64,000 bases of DNA from Citrobacter farmeri (GTDB lineage Bacteria; Pseudomonadota; Gammaproteobacteria; Enterobacterales; Enterobacteriaceae): positions 3,348,001-3,412,000 of the forward strand of contig NZ_CP077291.1 of the NCBI RefSeq assembly GCF_019048065.1, in the 5' to 3' direction. The notes under the pieces were generated by a model. That model was not told where the DNA came from, searched no databases, and saw only the letters and a program-made list of their open reading frames with translations. The translations under genes and the position numbers were made by a program. Positions 9,975 through 19,000 of this stretch are shown piece by piece; position 1 is the stretch's first letter; every line of letters starts with the position of its first letter.

Positions 9975-12158
9975 TCAGAACTCGTAGCCAACGGACACTT
10001 TAACGGTGCGCGGTTCGCCCTGGGTGACGTACGTGCCAGAATCATCAACGCTGGCCCAGTAGTTTTCGTTGGTGACGTTGTCGATGCCCGCGCGAACGGT
10101 CATCTGGTTTTGGTTCTGGTTAAGCGCGAAGCGATAACGCATGCCCAGATCCAGAGTGGTGAAACTGTCGAGCTTTTTGGTATTGGCCAGGTCTGCATAC
10201 TGAGAACCAGAGTGGTTCACGCGTGCAGTGGTGGTCAGCCCCTGAATCGGTTTGATGTCATACTCGGCACCCAACACGGCGTAAAAATTCGGCACGCCAA
10301 TAACATCATTCCCCTGATTCAGGCCATTGTTGGTTTTGGTCATCTCCGCCTGCAGCCAGGTGGCGCTGGCGTTCAAACGCATTCCCAGCATCGGTTCACC
10401 GAAGACATTCAGCTCAACGCCGCGGTTACGCTGCTCGGCATCCAGCCCATAGTGTTTGGTTTCACTGTCAAGGATCGCCGACGGCATCTTGATCTCAAAC
10501 AGCGCCAGCGAGCCGCCAACACGCCCGAAATCCGCCTTCACGCCCACTTCATTCTGTTTCGAATGGACGATACCGGTACTCTGACCATAGTTGGTTGCGG
10601 TGTTAGGCGCCGTTTTACCCGGCTGTAACGCTTCGGTGTGGTTGGCGTAGAAAGCGATCGCCTCCCACGGTTTGTAGACAACACCGTAGGTGGGCATCCA
10701 GCGGCTGCCGTCAAAGCCGTCGGCGGCGTTTTCCGCGCCAGTGACTTTGTCATAACCCCGGATGACCACTTTCTGATGGCGCGCCCCGACGGTAAACAAC
10801 AGTGTGTCATCCAGCACGCCCAGCGTATCACTCAACAGCCAACCCTGAGTGCGGGTGCGTCCGCTGGTCAGCGGATCGCTGTAGTTGCCGCCCTTACCAT
10901 TTGAGTTGGTACTGGCGGGCGCATCAACGCCGCTGTTATGGTAGATGTTGGTATACGGGTTATCCGCCACGTTGGACATCTTCCACGCGATTTTTTCGTT
11001 TTTGCTTTGCGCCGAGTAGCCGACGTTCACTTTGTGCGAGACAAAGCCAGTATCGAAGTTGCCGCGAATCCCCGCCATCCCGCTCACCGTGTCGCTGATG
11101 CGGTTAGTGTCAAGACGACTGGCAGTGGCTGTACCGCTCTTATCCAGCAGTTTCGGCGCGCTGTAGAGACCTTCTTCGTGCGCGTGCTGAGCGCCAAGAC
11201 CGGTATAGGCGGTCCAGTTGTCGGTGATGTCGTACTCACTACGCCACATCCCGAACTCGTTTTCGATATCGCTGTACGCCCATTTCTGCGAGAAGTTACG
11301 GTCATTTTTCGGCGGCGTAGGGATGAAATCGACCGCAGAAATGTTGACGCTGGTTGGGCTGCCGTGGAACGTTTTCTTCTGATACCCCACGTCCAGCGAG
11401 GTGCGGAAGTTATCGCCTTTGTAGTCCAGACCGGTTGAGAGCAGCGTGGTACGACGGCGATCGTCCTGAATTCGGGTTTCGCCTTCACGGTGGACCAGAT
11501 TCACCCGTGCGCCAAACTGGTCGTTGTCGCCAAAACGACGACCGGCATCCAGCGTGGTGCCAATCTGTGAATCTGAGGTGTAGTCCACGCCCACTTTAGC
11601 CTGCGGAATGTCGCCTGCGTGTTTTGGTTCAAGATTAATCATCCCGCCGACGGCAGAGCTGGCGGCACCGTTCATCAGAGCATTCGCTCCTTTGAAGATT
11701 TCGATACGATCCACCATCTGCGCATCCACTACCTGACGCGGTAAGATGCCGGACAAACCACCAAAGGTCATGTCATCGCCATCAAACTTCAGGCCACGGA
11801 TACGAAAACTTTCCGCACTGTTGCCGTAGCCCTGGACATACTGCACGCCCGCATCGTTTGCGACGACATCGGCGATGGTTTTTGCCTGCTGATCTTCAAC
11901 CAGTTTAGCGGTGTAGCTAATGACGTTGAAGGGCACATCCATCGCGCTCTGTTGACCGAGCATCCCCAGCCTGCCGCCGTTGGCAACCTGCCCGTCGAGA
12001 AACGCGGGGAGTAGCGTGTCACCCCCCGGTTTGAAATCATTACTGGAAGTCGCCTGGACCACAATGGTGTCTTCCGCTTTTTTCGCGGTGTCCGCCGACC
12101 AGGCGGTGCCAGAGATCGCGCCGATCGTCAGCGCCAGAATTGTTTTGGTGTTGTTCAT
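9975..12158 (-). CDS. TonB-dependent siderophore receptor (ferrichrome/coprogen-receptor type)
   Basis: An outer-membrane 22-strand barrel with an N-terminal plug, energised by TonB-ExbBD. The 727-residue form starts MNNTKTILALTIGAISGTAWSA, a clear signal peptide. The TonB box follows as DTIVVQA, then the plug (VPFNVISYTAKLVEDQQAKTI, RIRGL, RIEIFKGANALM) and the barrel ending VKVSVGYEF with the terminal phenylalanine. A TTG 24 bp upstream could add 8 residues but spoils the signal peptide. It is 61 bp downstream of a YncE-like lipoprotein gene behind a Fur-like site, so regulation by iron is likely. The FhuE/FcuA/FoxA group fits best by appearance; the ligand is not known. Confidence 0.9.
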   Translation of the reverse strand: MNNTKTILALTIGAISGTAWSADTAKKAEDTIVVQATSSNDFKPGGDTLLPAFLDGQVANGGRLGMLGQQSAMDVPFNVISYTAKLVEDQQAKTIADVVANDAGVQYVQGYGNSAESFRIRGLKFDGDDMTFGGLSGILPRQVVDAQMVDRIEIFKGANALMNGAASSAVGGMINLEPKHAGDIPQAKVGVDYTSDSQIGTTLDAGRRFGDNDQFGARVNLVHREGETRIQDDRRRTTLLSTGLDYKGDNFRTSLDVGYQKKTFHGSPTSVNISAVDFIPTPPKNDRNFSQKWAYSDIENEFGMWRSEYDITDNWTAYTGLGAQHAHEEGLYSAPKLLDKSGTATASRLDTNRISDTVSGMAGIRGNFDTGFVSHKVNVGYSAQSKNEKIAWKMSNVADNPYTNIYHNSGVDAPASTNSNGKGGNYSDPLTSGRTRTQGWLLSDTLGVLDDTLLFTVGARHQKVVIRGYDKVTGAENAADGFDGSRWMPTYGVVYKPWEAIAFYANHTEALQPGKTAPNTATNYGQSTGIVHSKQNEVGVKADFGRVGGSLALFEIKMPSAILDSETKHYGLDAEQRNRGVELNVFGEPMLGMRLNASATWLQAEMTKTNNGLNQGNDVIGVPNFYAVLGAEYDIKPIQGLTTTARVNHSGSQYADLANTKKLDSFTTLDLGMRYRFALNQNQNQMTVRAGIDNVTNENYWASVDDSGTYVTQGEPRTVKVSVGYEF

Positions 12159-12219
12159 GTGAATGCCATCAAAAAGGGTCAATGTGCCGGAGAGCGAGAG
12201 GCGCCCCGGCTGGTTTTTA

Positions 12220-13305
12220 TTATTTATTCAGCTCAATACGCACAACGCTGTCCGGCGCGTCGGTGGAGTGATCTTTATTAAATTTCTGTTTCACCGTGAC
12301 ATACAGCGTCTGACCGTCAGCTGAGAGCAGCAGGCTGTTTGGATTCGGTGGCAGATCCCAGCTTTTCTTCACGCTGTAATCGGTCGCGTTGAGGCTAAGC
12401 AGTTTCCCGGAATCACGCTGGGTGATGTATATCTCATGGCGCCTGGCGTTGAATTTAACGGATAGCGAATCGCCCACTTCCAGTTGTTTCAGCACATTAC
12501 CGGTGCGGATATCGAGTACCAGCGTGGTTTTTGCTTTGGAGTTATCGGTCACGAACAGGCGACCGGTTTGCGGATCTTCCGCCATATTCAGCAGCAGCGC
12601 CGGTTTATCGCCCAGGGGTTTCCAGCGCTTCTCGACACGCTGGTTACGCGGGTTGATGACCAGAATCTCGCCACCGCCATTCGCGGCGTAGATACGTTGC
12701 GTGGTTTCGGAGTAGTGCAGACCGGTCATCCATTTGCCGGTGTTTTTGATGCGCGTTTTCAGTTTCAGCGTTTGAGCATCGACCACCCAGATCACTGCGG
12801 GATCGGCGACCGCGCCGATATACAGCAGGCCGTTATGCAGCAGCACCTGACGTGCGCCATACGGGAAACCTTCAGGATTCCGCTCCGGGAACAGGACGCG
12901 ATTTTTGACTTTACCGTCTGCAGTATTCAGCGCGCTCAGGCCACCGTCCAGCGAGTTGGTGACGTACACCGTTTTGCCGTCGGGTGAAATGACCATGCCA
13001 AAGTTTTTCAGATCCGTATGGCTGCGCCCGATAGTCTTAAGCGTTTTGGCATCCAGTTTGTAGACCACCCCGCCCTGAACATCTTTAAAACCTTCGGCAC
13101 TGGCGACATACAGCGCGTCCCCGGCTGGATTTAACGCCATCTCATACAGACCATCCGCCAGAGGGCGTTTTAACGTATCGGTCGCCACTGCCGGCGTCGC
13201 CACTTTTTCAACGGCGTTTGTCGGCGTGATGGCGGGTGCAGTGGCCGCGCAACCGCTTACTGCCGCCGCGATCAGTACTGCCAGCGCGGTTATGTTTTTT
13301 TTCAT
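12220..13305 (-). CDS. YncE-like seven-bladed beta-propeller lipoprotein
   Basis: A 361-residue protein built from repeated beta-propeller blades (for example GKTVYVTNSLDGGLSALN, HNGLLYIGAVADP, RIYAANGGGEILVIN, RLFVTDNSKAKTTLVLD, EIYITQRDSGKLLSLN). It resembles E. coli YncE, which neighbours the TonB-dependent receptor gene yncD/pqqU. Unlike periplasmic YncE, this protein has a lipobox: MKKNITALAVLIAAAVSGC, so Cys19 is probably lipidated. The ATG at 13305 is preferred over an upstream in-frame start because AAGGAACCCAGG precedes it and the signal peptide begins there. It is first in an operon with the receptor, suggesting a shared role in substrate capture or sensing. Confidence 0.85.
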   Translation of the reverse strand: MKKNITALAVLIAAAVSGCAATAPAITPTNAVEKVATPAVATDTLKRPLADGLYEMALNPAGDALYVASAEGFKDVQGGVVYKLDAKTLKTIGRSHTDLKNFGMVISPDGKTVYVTNSLDGGLSALNTADGKVKNRVLFPERNPEGFPYGARQVLLHNGLLYIGAVADPAVIWVVDAQTLKLKTRIKNTGKWMTGLHYSETTQRIYAANGGGEILVINPRNQRVEKRWKPLGDKPALLLNMAEDPQTGRLFVTDNSKAKTTLVLDIRTGNVLKQLEVGDSLSVKFNARRHEIYITQRDSGKLLSLNATDYSVKKSWDLPPNPNSLLLSADGQTLYVTVKQKFNKDHSTDAPDSVVRIELNK

Positions 13306-13346
13306 TCCTGGGTTCCTTACCAAAAAAGACACGCATTAAATAATAA

Positions 13347-13373
13347 AGAGAATGAGAACTATACTTATTCTCT
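13347..13373. promoter_or_regulatory. Fur-like palindrome upstream of the YncE-like/receptor operon
   Basis: AGAGAATGAG (13347-13356) and CTTATTCTCT (13364-13373) form an inverted repeat with one mismatch around a 7-bp spacer. The sequence shares 12 of 19 positions with the classical Fur box by my hand alignment. Its position 42 bp before the lipoprotein start suits iron-dependent repression. Confidence 0.6.
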
Positions 13374-13602
13374 TTTTCGAAGCAAGCGTATTTCGCACAA
13401 AAAATACCCTTAATGAAACAGAGGTTCGAATTGTGAGAGCTCAAACGAAAATGATGGGTGAACGATAATTTCTGCGAATTATTCTGGACGAACAGGCCCC
13501 GCAGGCCACAGAATGCGATTTGCACTTTTTTTATATTTTTCAAACGAATGACTTAACCTAAATATCGTCATTCATGTGTCGGTCACGCCAGGCAACGGTG
13601 TC

Positions 13603-14778
13603 ATGAATAAAATCATCAAACGACTTGAAATCATTAAAAGCGCCATCGAACTTGAGGATGAAGAAATCATCCAGCAGCAGCTTGTGCATCTGCAGCGGGA
13701 ATCTGGCGATCCCGTAATAACGGCAATTGCCCAGGCGATCGAGGCGCGCCGTTTCAGTGATGCAATGCGTGAAATTGCCACCTGGCTACAAAATCAGCGC
13801 GCAATAACCCACTGGCAGGATCCGGCGATAGCGGCCAGTAAACTGGAGCTTAAGGCGCTGGAAAGTCAGTTGCGCGAGTTGATCGACACCCGCAATGCTC
13901 GTATCCAGATCCTGGATGAATTTAACGACCAGTATCATTTGCGCCTCGGGCCGTTAATGAGCCGTATTCTGGAATTGCGTAAACAACTCGCGGCTAGCGC
14001 CCAGCGCCGACAAGAAGCGGAGCGCCGACGTCGTGAGAAAGATTACCTCGCCTGCCAGCAGTACATCTCGCTGGCTGTCGATCGGTTAGCGCAGCTCAAA
14101 CAGCAGTGGATGGGGATGGACTCGACCTCGCGTTCTGCGGTCGACATTCGTCAGCGCATTCAGCAGCAAACGGAATTGATTACCGATCTGCTCGCTGAGA
14201 TCCGTGAGCTGGAAGAGGATTTTTCCCGTCACAACGACAGTGACACACGACAAGCACAGGAAGAGGCGGCGCATGAATATGAGGAATATCAGGAACAGCA
14301 GCAGGATGCTCAGCATCGCTTCGCACGCGATCAGCGTCTTTCACCGGACGAGCGCAATGAGATTAAGCGCCTGTGGCGTCAGGCCAGCCGCCTGTGTCAT
14401 CCGGACGTTGTTGCAGATGAACTGAAAGAGAAGGCGCATCAGATGATGGTGCAGCTTAATCTGGCACGACAAAACGCCGATCTTGCGGCCATTCGTGCCC
14501 TGCTCACCCAACTACAAAGCGGTCTGGAGCCGATGATGGCCAGCGATCGGCTGAACAACCTCGACCATCTGCGGCAGAAAATCCAGCAGTTGAGGCTACA
14601 GATTGACGCGCTGCTGAAAGAGATAGCCGGGCTGGAAGCGGAAAATGCCTGGCGTCTGGCGACATCGCTTCGCGATAAAGAGGCCTACTTTTCGGAGCAG
14701 GAACGGGCCCTGGCCGAGCTACGCGATACGCTGGAGACCCAGGTCAAACACGTTGAGCAGGATCTGCTGGCGAGTTAA
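13603..14778 (+). CDS. Coiled-coil protein with an internal J-domain-like HPD motif
   Basis: A 391-residue protein (400 if the GTG at 13576 is used). There is no signal peptide, so it is probably cytoplasmic. Two long charged coiled coils (about residues 85-245 and 315-390) flank a short DnaJ-like segment: LSPDERNEIKRLWRQASRLCHPDVV, with the HPD tripeptide at about residue 266, followed by a helix typical of J-domain helix III. J-domains stimulate DnaK-type ATPases; whether this one does is inference. It stands alone, divergent from the iron cassette. A short inverted repeat around 14803-14821 follows. It is not an E. coli K-12 core gene I recognise. Confidence 0.75.
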   Translation: MNKIIKRLEIIKSAIELEDEEIIQQQLVHLQRESGDPVITAIAQAIEARRFSDAMREIATWLQNQRAITHWQDPAIAASKLELKALESQLRELIDTRNARIQILDEFNDQYHLRLGPLMSRILELRKQLAASAQRRQEAERRRREKDYLACQQYISLAVDRLAQLKQQWMGMDSTSRSAVDIRQRIQQQTELITDLLAEIRELEEDFSRHNDSDTRQAQEEAAHEYEEYQEQQQDAQHRFARDQRLSPDERNEIKRLWRQASRLCHPDVVADELKEKAHQMMVQLNLARQNADLAAIRALLTQLQSGLEPMMASDRLNNLDHLRQKIQQLRLQIDALLKEIAGLEAENAWRLATSLRDKEAYFSEQERALAELRDTLETQVKHVEQDLLAS

Positions 14779-15326
14779 GGCTTTTTTGCATCAAAACACC
14801 TCCTGGAGACCGCTGGAGGCCTGCGCAGCACAAATAATCAAAATCAACATTTAAAGGTAAAAATAAATGTTATCTCAGCCATTTCCACCGAAAAAATACA
14901 AAAAACAAGATTCATAAACCATAAAATCTCACATCTTAAACATCTCTCTCCAGACGGGGCTTACCCATCGCCCTATTACCCAGGAATATTCTTAATACAC
15001 GATATCCTGGCTCATCACGCATTTCCCCCTTCCCCCGATCGCGGGGCTTCCCCCCCTTTTATCTCCGTTATTCTTTAAGACAACCCCGCATATTCTTCAT
15101 TATTTCCTCTCCTGATTACATCAATCAATAAGTGAAATCTATCAATCATCCTCCCGCAGGAGAAATAAACGATTTATCTTAAATTTTAACAAAGCGTAAT
15201 ATTTCAATTGAGAATAACCCCAATAAAAAACGTGAATTTAAATTAATTCCCGGAAAAGGAACAAACCCTTTTTTTTTTAAAATTCAAAGAGGGGCAGGAT
15301 GCTATAGCTGATTCAAGGAGAAATTT
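14779..15326. other. AT-rich intergenic region before the autotransporter island
   Basis: About 550 bp without a credible gene, strongly AT-rich with A and T runs (for example around 14845-14945 and 15170-15275). It separates the J-domain gene from the first LuxR-type regulator. Such sequence is typical of horizontally acquired, H-NS-silenced regulatory regions, and the promoter(s) of 15327 must lie here. I could not fix a specific promoter or operator. Confidence 0.5.
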
Positions 15327-15899
15327 ATGTCAAAAGCAATTTTCTTTGGTGACAATTATTACTCCTGGGTTGGCATTAAAAATATTCTTCGCGGGACATC
15401 AATCTATTATGGTATGCAATATTACGCAACCAATTTACCCCTCTGCGCGCTTCCTGCGGTCCAGAATAATGATTACCTTATTATTCATCCCGAACCAACG
15501 AATATTCTGAACTACGCCAGCATCATTCGCCGTCTCTCCTCGCGTTCATCATTGATGATTTTCGTGCTGACGGATGCCGAAACCTTTGCGGTATTCCAGG
15601 CAATGTGCGGCATACAGATGCATCTTCTCGACCACACGTTGAACCTTGACGCCCTGCACCGTCGGGTGATGCAGCTAATTAACAGCAAGAATACAAGTGT
15701 AAGCCGGCCGCTGGACAATGCCATGAGCGTTAATGAATTTAACGTCATGCTGATGTATTCCCGTGGCTGGTCGCTGAGCACAATCGCCAATATTGCGCAT
15801 AAAAGCGAAAAAACAATCGGTACTTATAAAAGCAATATTGCCAAAAAACTGGGGCACAGCAACCCCCATCTGAAATACAGACTTTTCCATTATCGTTAA
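15327..15899 (+). CDS. LuxR-type helix-turn-helix regulator upstream of the autotransporter
   Basis: A 190-residue transcription regulator with an AAGGAG ribosome site 6 bases before the ATG. The C-terminal 60 residues form a LuxR/FixJ helix-turn-helix (VNEFNVMLMYSRGWSLSTIANIAHKSEKTIGTYKSNIAKKLG). The N-terminal 120 residues do not show the conserved acidic pocket of a phosphoreceiver domain, so it resembles the RcsA/BglJ/EcpR class of auxiliary regulators rather than an ordinary response regulator. It lies about 200 bp upstream of, and on the same strand as, the giant autotransporter gene, with a terminator-like hairpin between. Control of the autotransporter is the simplest inference. Confidence 0.85.
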   Translation: MSKAIFFGDNYYSWVGIKNILRGTSIYYGMQYYATNLPLCALPAVQNNDYLIIHPEPTNILNYASIIRRLSSRSSLMIFVLTDAETFAVFQAMCGIQMHLLDHTLNLDALHRRVMQLINSKNTSVSRPLDNAMSVNEFNVMLMYSRGWSLSTIANIAHKSEKTIGTYKSNIAKKLGHSNPHLKYRLFHYR

Positions 15900-15971
15900 C
15901 CATTAATCGAGGAAATAAGACACGAACCAATGACGATTATTTAAGGCCGTTCAATCACTAAAAATTATTCC

Positions 15972-15996
15972 GCCCTGCGGAAGGGCCTCCTTTTTC
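15972..15996 (+). terminator. Terminator-like hairpin between the LuxR gene and the autotransporter gene
   Basis: GCCCT-GCGGA-AGGGC (15972-15986) is followed by CTCC and five T residues. It suggests the regulator and the autotransporter are transcribed separately, or that read-through is regulated. Confidence 0.55.
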
Positions 15997-16096
15997 CGAA
16001 ATTTGACAACCCAGGCCGCACTCATCGTGAGTCAACCCTTGCAACGAACGCAACGCCCCAACCAACAAAAAAAACAGAAATGCAGACGAGGTTATT

Positions 16097-19000
16097 ATGA
16101 ATAAGGTTTACAACATCATATGGAATGCGGCACTCGGGCTTTGGGTTGTCGCCTCCGAATTATCAAAAGGGAAGAAAAAAAGCAGCTCACGTAAAACCGG
16201 ACTCCGGATCGTATCCGGTTTATTCGCCGGGGCCACTCTGACCGCCATCGCCGCCCCTCTCGTGACCACCGGAACGCACATTATCACTGATGATTACCCG
16301 GATGTTATCTCCGCAGGTGTCCATCAGGACGTATTCAACTACGGTTTTTTATATGAAAACCACACCAGCGGCGATGTACTGACTATCACCGGAGCCATCC
16401 CCAGCATCGCCTACGGACAAACCGGCATTGTGGAATCGTCTACCATCCGGGATCTGCTGGCGGAGGGGAAAATTACGCTCACCGCCACCAACCTCGCCCA
16501 CGAGCAAAAATCTATCACCACGATCGAAGAACTGGCGGAATACCTGAGCCACACGCAATCGTCCACGCCGTCACAAAGCGTCGATTTTCAGGTCATTGAC
16601 CCAGCGGACCCGGAAAAAACCTCCACCCTGAAGGTGTTTGATACCGCAAGTCTGGCAAGCTTTATTAGCGTCTCGCAGATTGGTGATGCGGTGCTCAACA
16701 CGTTTGATGCCAATGTGTCGCAAATCTATAAGCAGTTTGGCTTTGCCCTTGCCAAAAATGGCTCAACGGCCAATCTCAACATTGGCGATAACACCCTGAC
16801 AGTCAGAGAAAATGATATCCGTCTGCTGGCAAAAGACTCTTCTCTGCTCAAAGCGCAGGAGCCGAACAGCAAGGTCAACTGGCAATCCGATAACTACATC
16901 CAGTTTGGAGCGGCGCCGGTCGTACCGACCAAAACCTATGCCGGTTCGAAACAAACCACCGTGTTTGGCGATGACATCACCTTAATGACCTACGGCTACG
17001 ACGAAGAGGGCAAGGTCGTTGAAACAGGTAACCGCACCTTTTCCATCAAAAACACGGCGGACCTGGCGAATTTCAACAACTGGCTGATTGGCGCCGGCAA
17101 TGAAAGCGCCAAAACACCCGACGGGGAAAATATCAGCCAGATCCAGCTGTGGCTGGATTCTGGTGCCATCAGTAAAGTTTCTGACGCACAGACGTACTAC
17201 GCCAGCCTCATCAATCAACTGCTGACCTCCAGCACCAATGCCGACCTGCTAACCTGGGATTATGATGTCTGGACTGACGGGTTGGCACATACCAACAACG
17301 CCACGGCGGGAACAGGAGAACTGCATGCCATCTACGCCAACGGGCAAGATACAACCGGCACATTGGCCCAGGGCGCGATTCTGGCTGTCGATGGCAGTAT
17401 CAATGGGGCAATGAAGGCCGATGGCGGTGGTTCTGTCCTCAATGAGGGTGCCCTGAATGTTCTGCGGACCTCTACCGGACAAGGGCTGGCGATTGGCATG
17501 CTGGCCAGTGACGCCAGCGCGACTAACCGTGGCACGATCAACTCCGGATTGTTTATCGATAAAGATGGTAATCAGAACGTAAACAGCTACGGTGCCTACG
17601 GTATGCAGGGGCTGGGAAACAGCACCGTAGTGAACGAAGGGACCATTAACCAGGCGATTACCACCAATAACTACGGGACGGCGGCAGCAGCCGATCCGTG
17701 GTCTACCGACAAACCCAACAGTTCGCTGACGCTCGCTATCGGTATGCAGCTGTCCGGTGAAACCAGCGGGACCAACAAAGGTGAGATTAACGTTGTGGAC
17801 GGACGGCGTAACGGCGACTCTTTCGGTAAGGGGACGGCTTACGGCGTTGAAGTGTCCGGTGATGCCACTTTTACAAACACCGCTGACGGCACCATTTACC
17901 TCGGGCGTAATGCCAATAACCCCGCTGAGGATATTGCCATGGGCGGCGGTGCGAGTCCCAGCGCCGGGATCCTGACCAGAAGCACAGGCGATGTGACCAA
18001 TGACGGAACGATCACCCTTGGAAAAGGCGTACGTAACGCCGCCGGGATGCTGGTTGGCAACGCCTCCGGAAACGTAATTAACACGGGTAAAATTACCCTC
18101 AATGGCGACTCGTCATCCGGCACCAGCCAGAACTTCGGTATTTCGGTACGCGACAGCGGCAGCGAAAACGGTCAGCAGATCCGTAACGACGGCGAGATTA
18201 GCGTTAACGGCCACAACAACATCGGTATCCATCTGAGCGCCAGTTCCAGGAACGCGCATGTGACGTCCAGCGATACCGGAGCGATCGCGGTCGCAGGCGA
18301 CGGCGGCACGTCGAACCGTAACTATGCGATCTGGGCGGAGGGGAGCACGACTTCTCAGGCTATCGTCGACGTGCTTTCCACCATCACGCTGGAAGAAATC
18401 GGCAATATTGGCGTTCACGTCCGCGATAATGCGATAGCAAACATCAACAGCACCAGCAGTCCACTGTTCAAAAATAGCGATCAAATTGGCTACTACCTGT
18501 ACGGCAACGGGGCAACGGCCAATATCGGCAAAGCCGACATGAACGATAACGGTCAGGCACGCACGACGCTGTTCCGCATTGCTAACGGCGCAAATTTTGC
18601 CGGCAATACGATCAATCCGGAGAATAATCAGTCGTCTTCACTCGAAATGGCCTTAAGCGGTGAAAAATCGATTGGTGTTTTTGCCACCGGTAAAGGCAGC
18701 ACCGTGGATACCGGCGAAGCGACATTCACTGTTAGTGGCAACGGGGCCGCCGCCCTGCTGTTGGAAGGGGGCGCAGAAGGTACCATCAGCGACAAGACTC
18801 TCATCGAACTGACAGGATCAAACACCACCGCCGGGATTGTTGATGGGCAGGCGCACCAGTTAAACGGTAACAAACAGAACGGCCCGGTCGAGACCGTTCT
18901 CAACTCAAATGCCACCATTCGTTCCGCGGTGGATGGGCTGAACGTCATCGCCTATGTGGCGAAGAACCTGGGAAATATCGTTCTGCAACAGGACGCGGTT

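Noticed and set aside
12158..12182. TTG start eight codons upstream for the TonB-dependent receptor
   Set aside because: Neither start has a strong ribosome site, but ATG 12158 begins a typical signal peptide.
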